Positions 63,491 to 64,000 of a stretch of 64,000 nucleotides of DNA are shown piece after piece. The first letter of the stretch is position 1, and each line of letters begins with the position of its first letter. The position numbers and the translations under genes are program-made. The stretch comes from Bacteroidales bacterium (lineage in GTDB: Bacteria; Bacteroidota; Bacteroidia; Bacteroidales; UBA1715), in NCBI GenBank assembly GCA_024409235.1, contig JAKSUA010000012.1, positions 1 to 64,000 on the forward strand. The letters run 5' to 3'. Under the pieces are notes generated by a model. That model was not told the DNA's origin. It made no database searches and saw only the letters and a program-made list of their open reading frames with translations.

Positions 63491-64000
63491 ATATGTTTAT
63501 CTGGTTAAGAAACCATTTCTTCAGGGCTTCAAGACGCGCATCAAAGGATTTGTCAAGTCTTGGTAGATACCACGATTCCAAAAATGTAACTTTTTGATAT
63601 TTAGCGTGAATCCGTATTGTAGTAATGATGCTCTCTGCAGAGTCTTTTTTTACACAAAGCCGAATGTTCAGATTTTTAGGCGAGATTACTTCTAATCCCA
63701 TAAAAGTAATTGAATTTACAAGTATAAAATCTGCAATGATATTTTCTTGATCTTGTGTGTATTGAACTTTAAAGATACATTTACCTAAGGAATTATCGTC
63801 CAGCAAACAAAACAGTTCATTATTGGAAAGAGATAATGCGGTTGTGTCTGGGATAATTTTTTGTTTCTCTGGAGAATTAATGAAACCAGCTTCGCGGTAA
63901 AGTATATCCCATTTCTCGTGGGTGTTAGAATAGTATACAATTCCTTTCAGTGTTGATATAGAGTGAAGAACATTTAATATTTCTTTGGTATTCTTTTCAC
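63489..64000 (-). CDS. Unrecognised protein, 3' part (start outside window)
   Basis: The frame is open from base 64000 to the TAA at 63489-63491, giving about 170 visible residues, and no ATG marks a start inside the window. The visible part has beta-strand character (STLKGIVYYSNTHEKWDILY, NNELFCLLDD, CIFKVQYTQDQENIIADF) and an amphipathic helical end (SFDARLEALKKWFLNQINI). It has no signal or membrane segment in view. I do not recognise the family. It is convergent with the acyl-CoA ligase. Confidence 0.75.
   Translation of the reverse strand, partial: EKNTKEILNVLHSISTLKGIVYYSNTHEKWDILYREAGFINSPEKQKIIPDTTALSLSNNELFCLLDDNSLGKCIFKVQYTQDQENIIADFILVNSITFMGLEVISPKNLNIRLCVKKDSAESIITTIRIHAKYQKVTFLESWYLPRLDKSFDARLEALKKWFLNQINI

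Overview
The window is chromosomal DNA of a low-GC member of the Bacteroidota, most likely order Bacteroidales. The evidence is a complete type IX secretion core operon (porP-gldK/porK-gldL/porL-gldM/porM-gldN/porN), a second PorP/SprF protein, two PorE-like OmpA proteins, Bacteroidota-type promoters (TTTG, about 19 nt, TAnnTTTG) and gene pairs usual in that order. No rRNA is present, so the genus cannot be fixed.

Layout. 1-4603 (-): start and first 1,534 codons of a giant secreted surface protein, open across its whole visible length. 4604-8637: a small accessory island with a RES-domain toxin-like gene, a membrane-anchored coiled-coil gene, a cluster of 21-22 nt repeats and a tyrosine recombinase. 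It lies against the terminator of a tRNA operon (Thr-Tyr-Gly, 8680-8926). 9081-13697 (+): a soluble twin-ATPase ABC protein, an SLC13-type transporter and an outer-membrane barrel. 13775-15181 (-): a PurF homologue without its catalytic cysteine. 15360-22017 (+): one operon, small membrane protein-mutL-rhomboid-rhomboid pseudoenzyme-EEP phosphodiesterase-TPR protein. 22071-26851 (-): six genes near 48% GC in sampled lines, against about 33% next door; this looks like a transferred redox/detoxification cassette with its own AraC regulator. 27006-30543: PorP and PorE-like genes, divergent. 30560-39679: mostly minus-strand housekeeping (5-FTHF cyclo-ligase, purC, phoH, purM, fklB), a second PorE-like gene, and a plus-strand SAM hydroxide adenosyltransferase. 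39777-44489: LytTR regulator, PlsC acyltransferase, tetrapyrrole-methylase-fold methyltransferase, START-like protein, LptF/G permease, YqeY. 44591-50667: T9SS core operon. 50748-58987: M23 lipoprotein, UvrD/PcrA helicase, DUF4290 protein, murA, rpsO, pnp. 59082-61505 (-): TPM protein, LemA and a short GH43-like protein. 61803-63437 (+): long-chain acyl-CoA ligase. 63489-64000 (-): 3' part of an unrecognised gene.

How the genes work together. The T9SS genes build the export motor (GldL/GldM), the periplasmic ring (GldK/GldN) and outer-membrane accessories (PorP, PorE-like). The giant protein at the left edge and the small protein at 25194-25733 are plausible T9SS cargo. MurA, the M23 lipoprotein, the LptF/G permease and PlsC serve envelope construction. 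PurC, PurM and the PurF-like protein touch purine synthesis.

The best candidate for an undescribed system is the island at 4950-8490: an NAD-degrading-type RES toxin with a zinc-finger/HEPN-like N-terminus, next to a membrane coiled-coil protein and an integrase. Several enzymes carry visible catalytic substitutions: PurF Cys to Gly, MurA Cys to Asp, a rhomboid with its serine replaced, an ABC protein with a degenerate first site, an M23 peptidase with HxD, and MutL without an endonuclease motif. All functional calls rest on reading translated sequence; no database search was possible.
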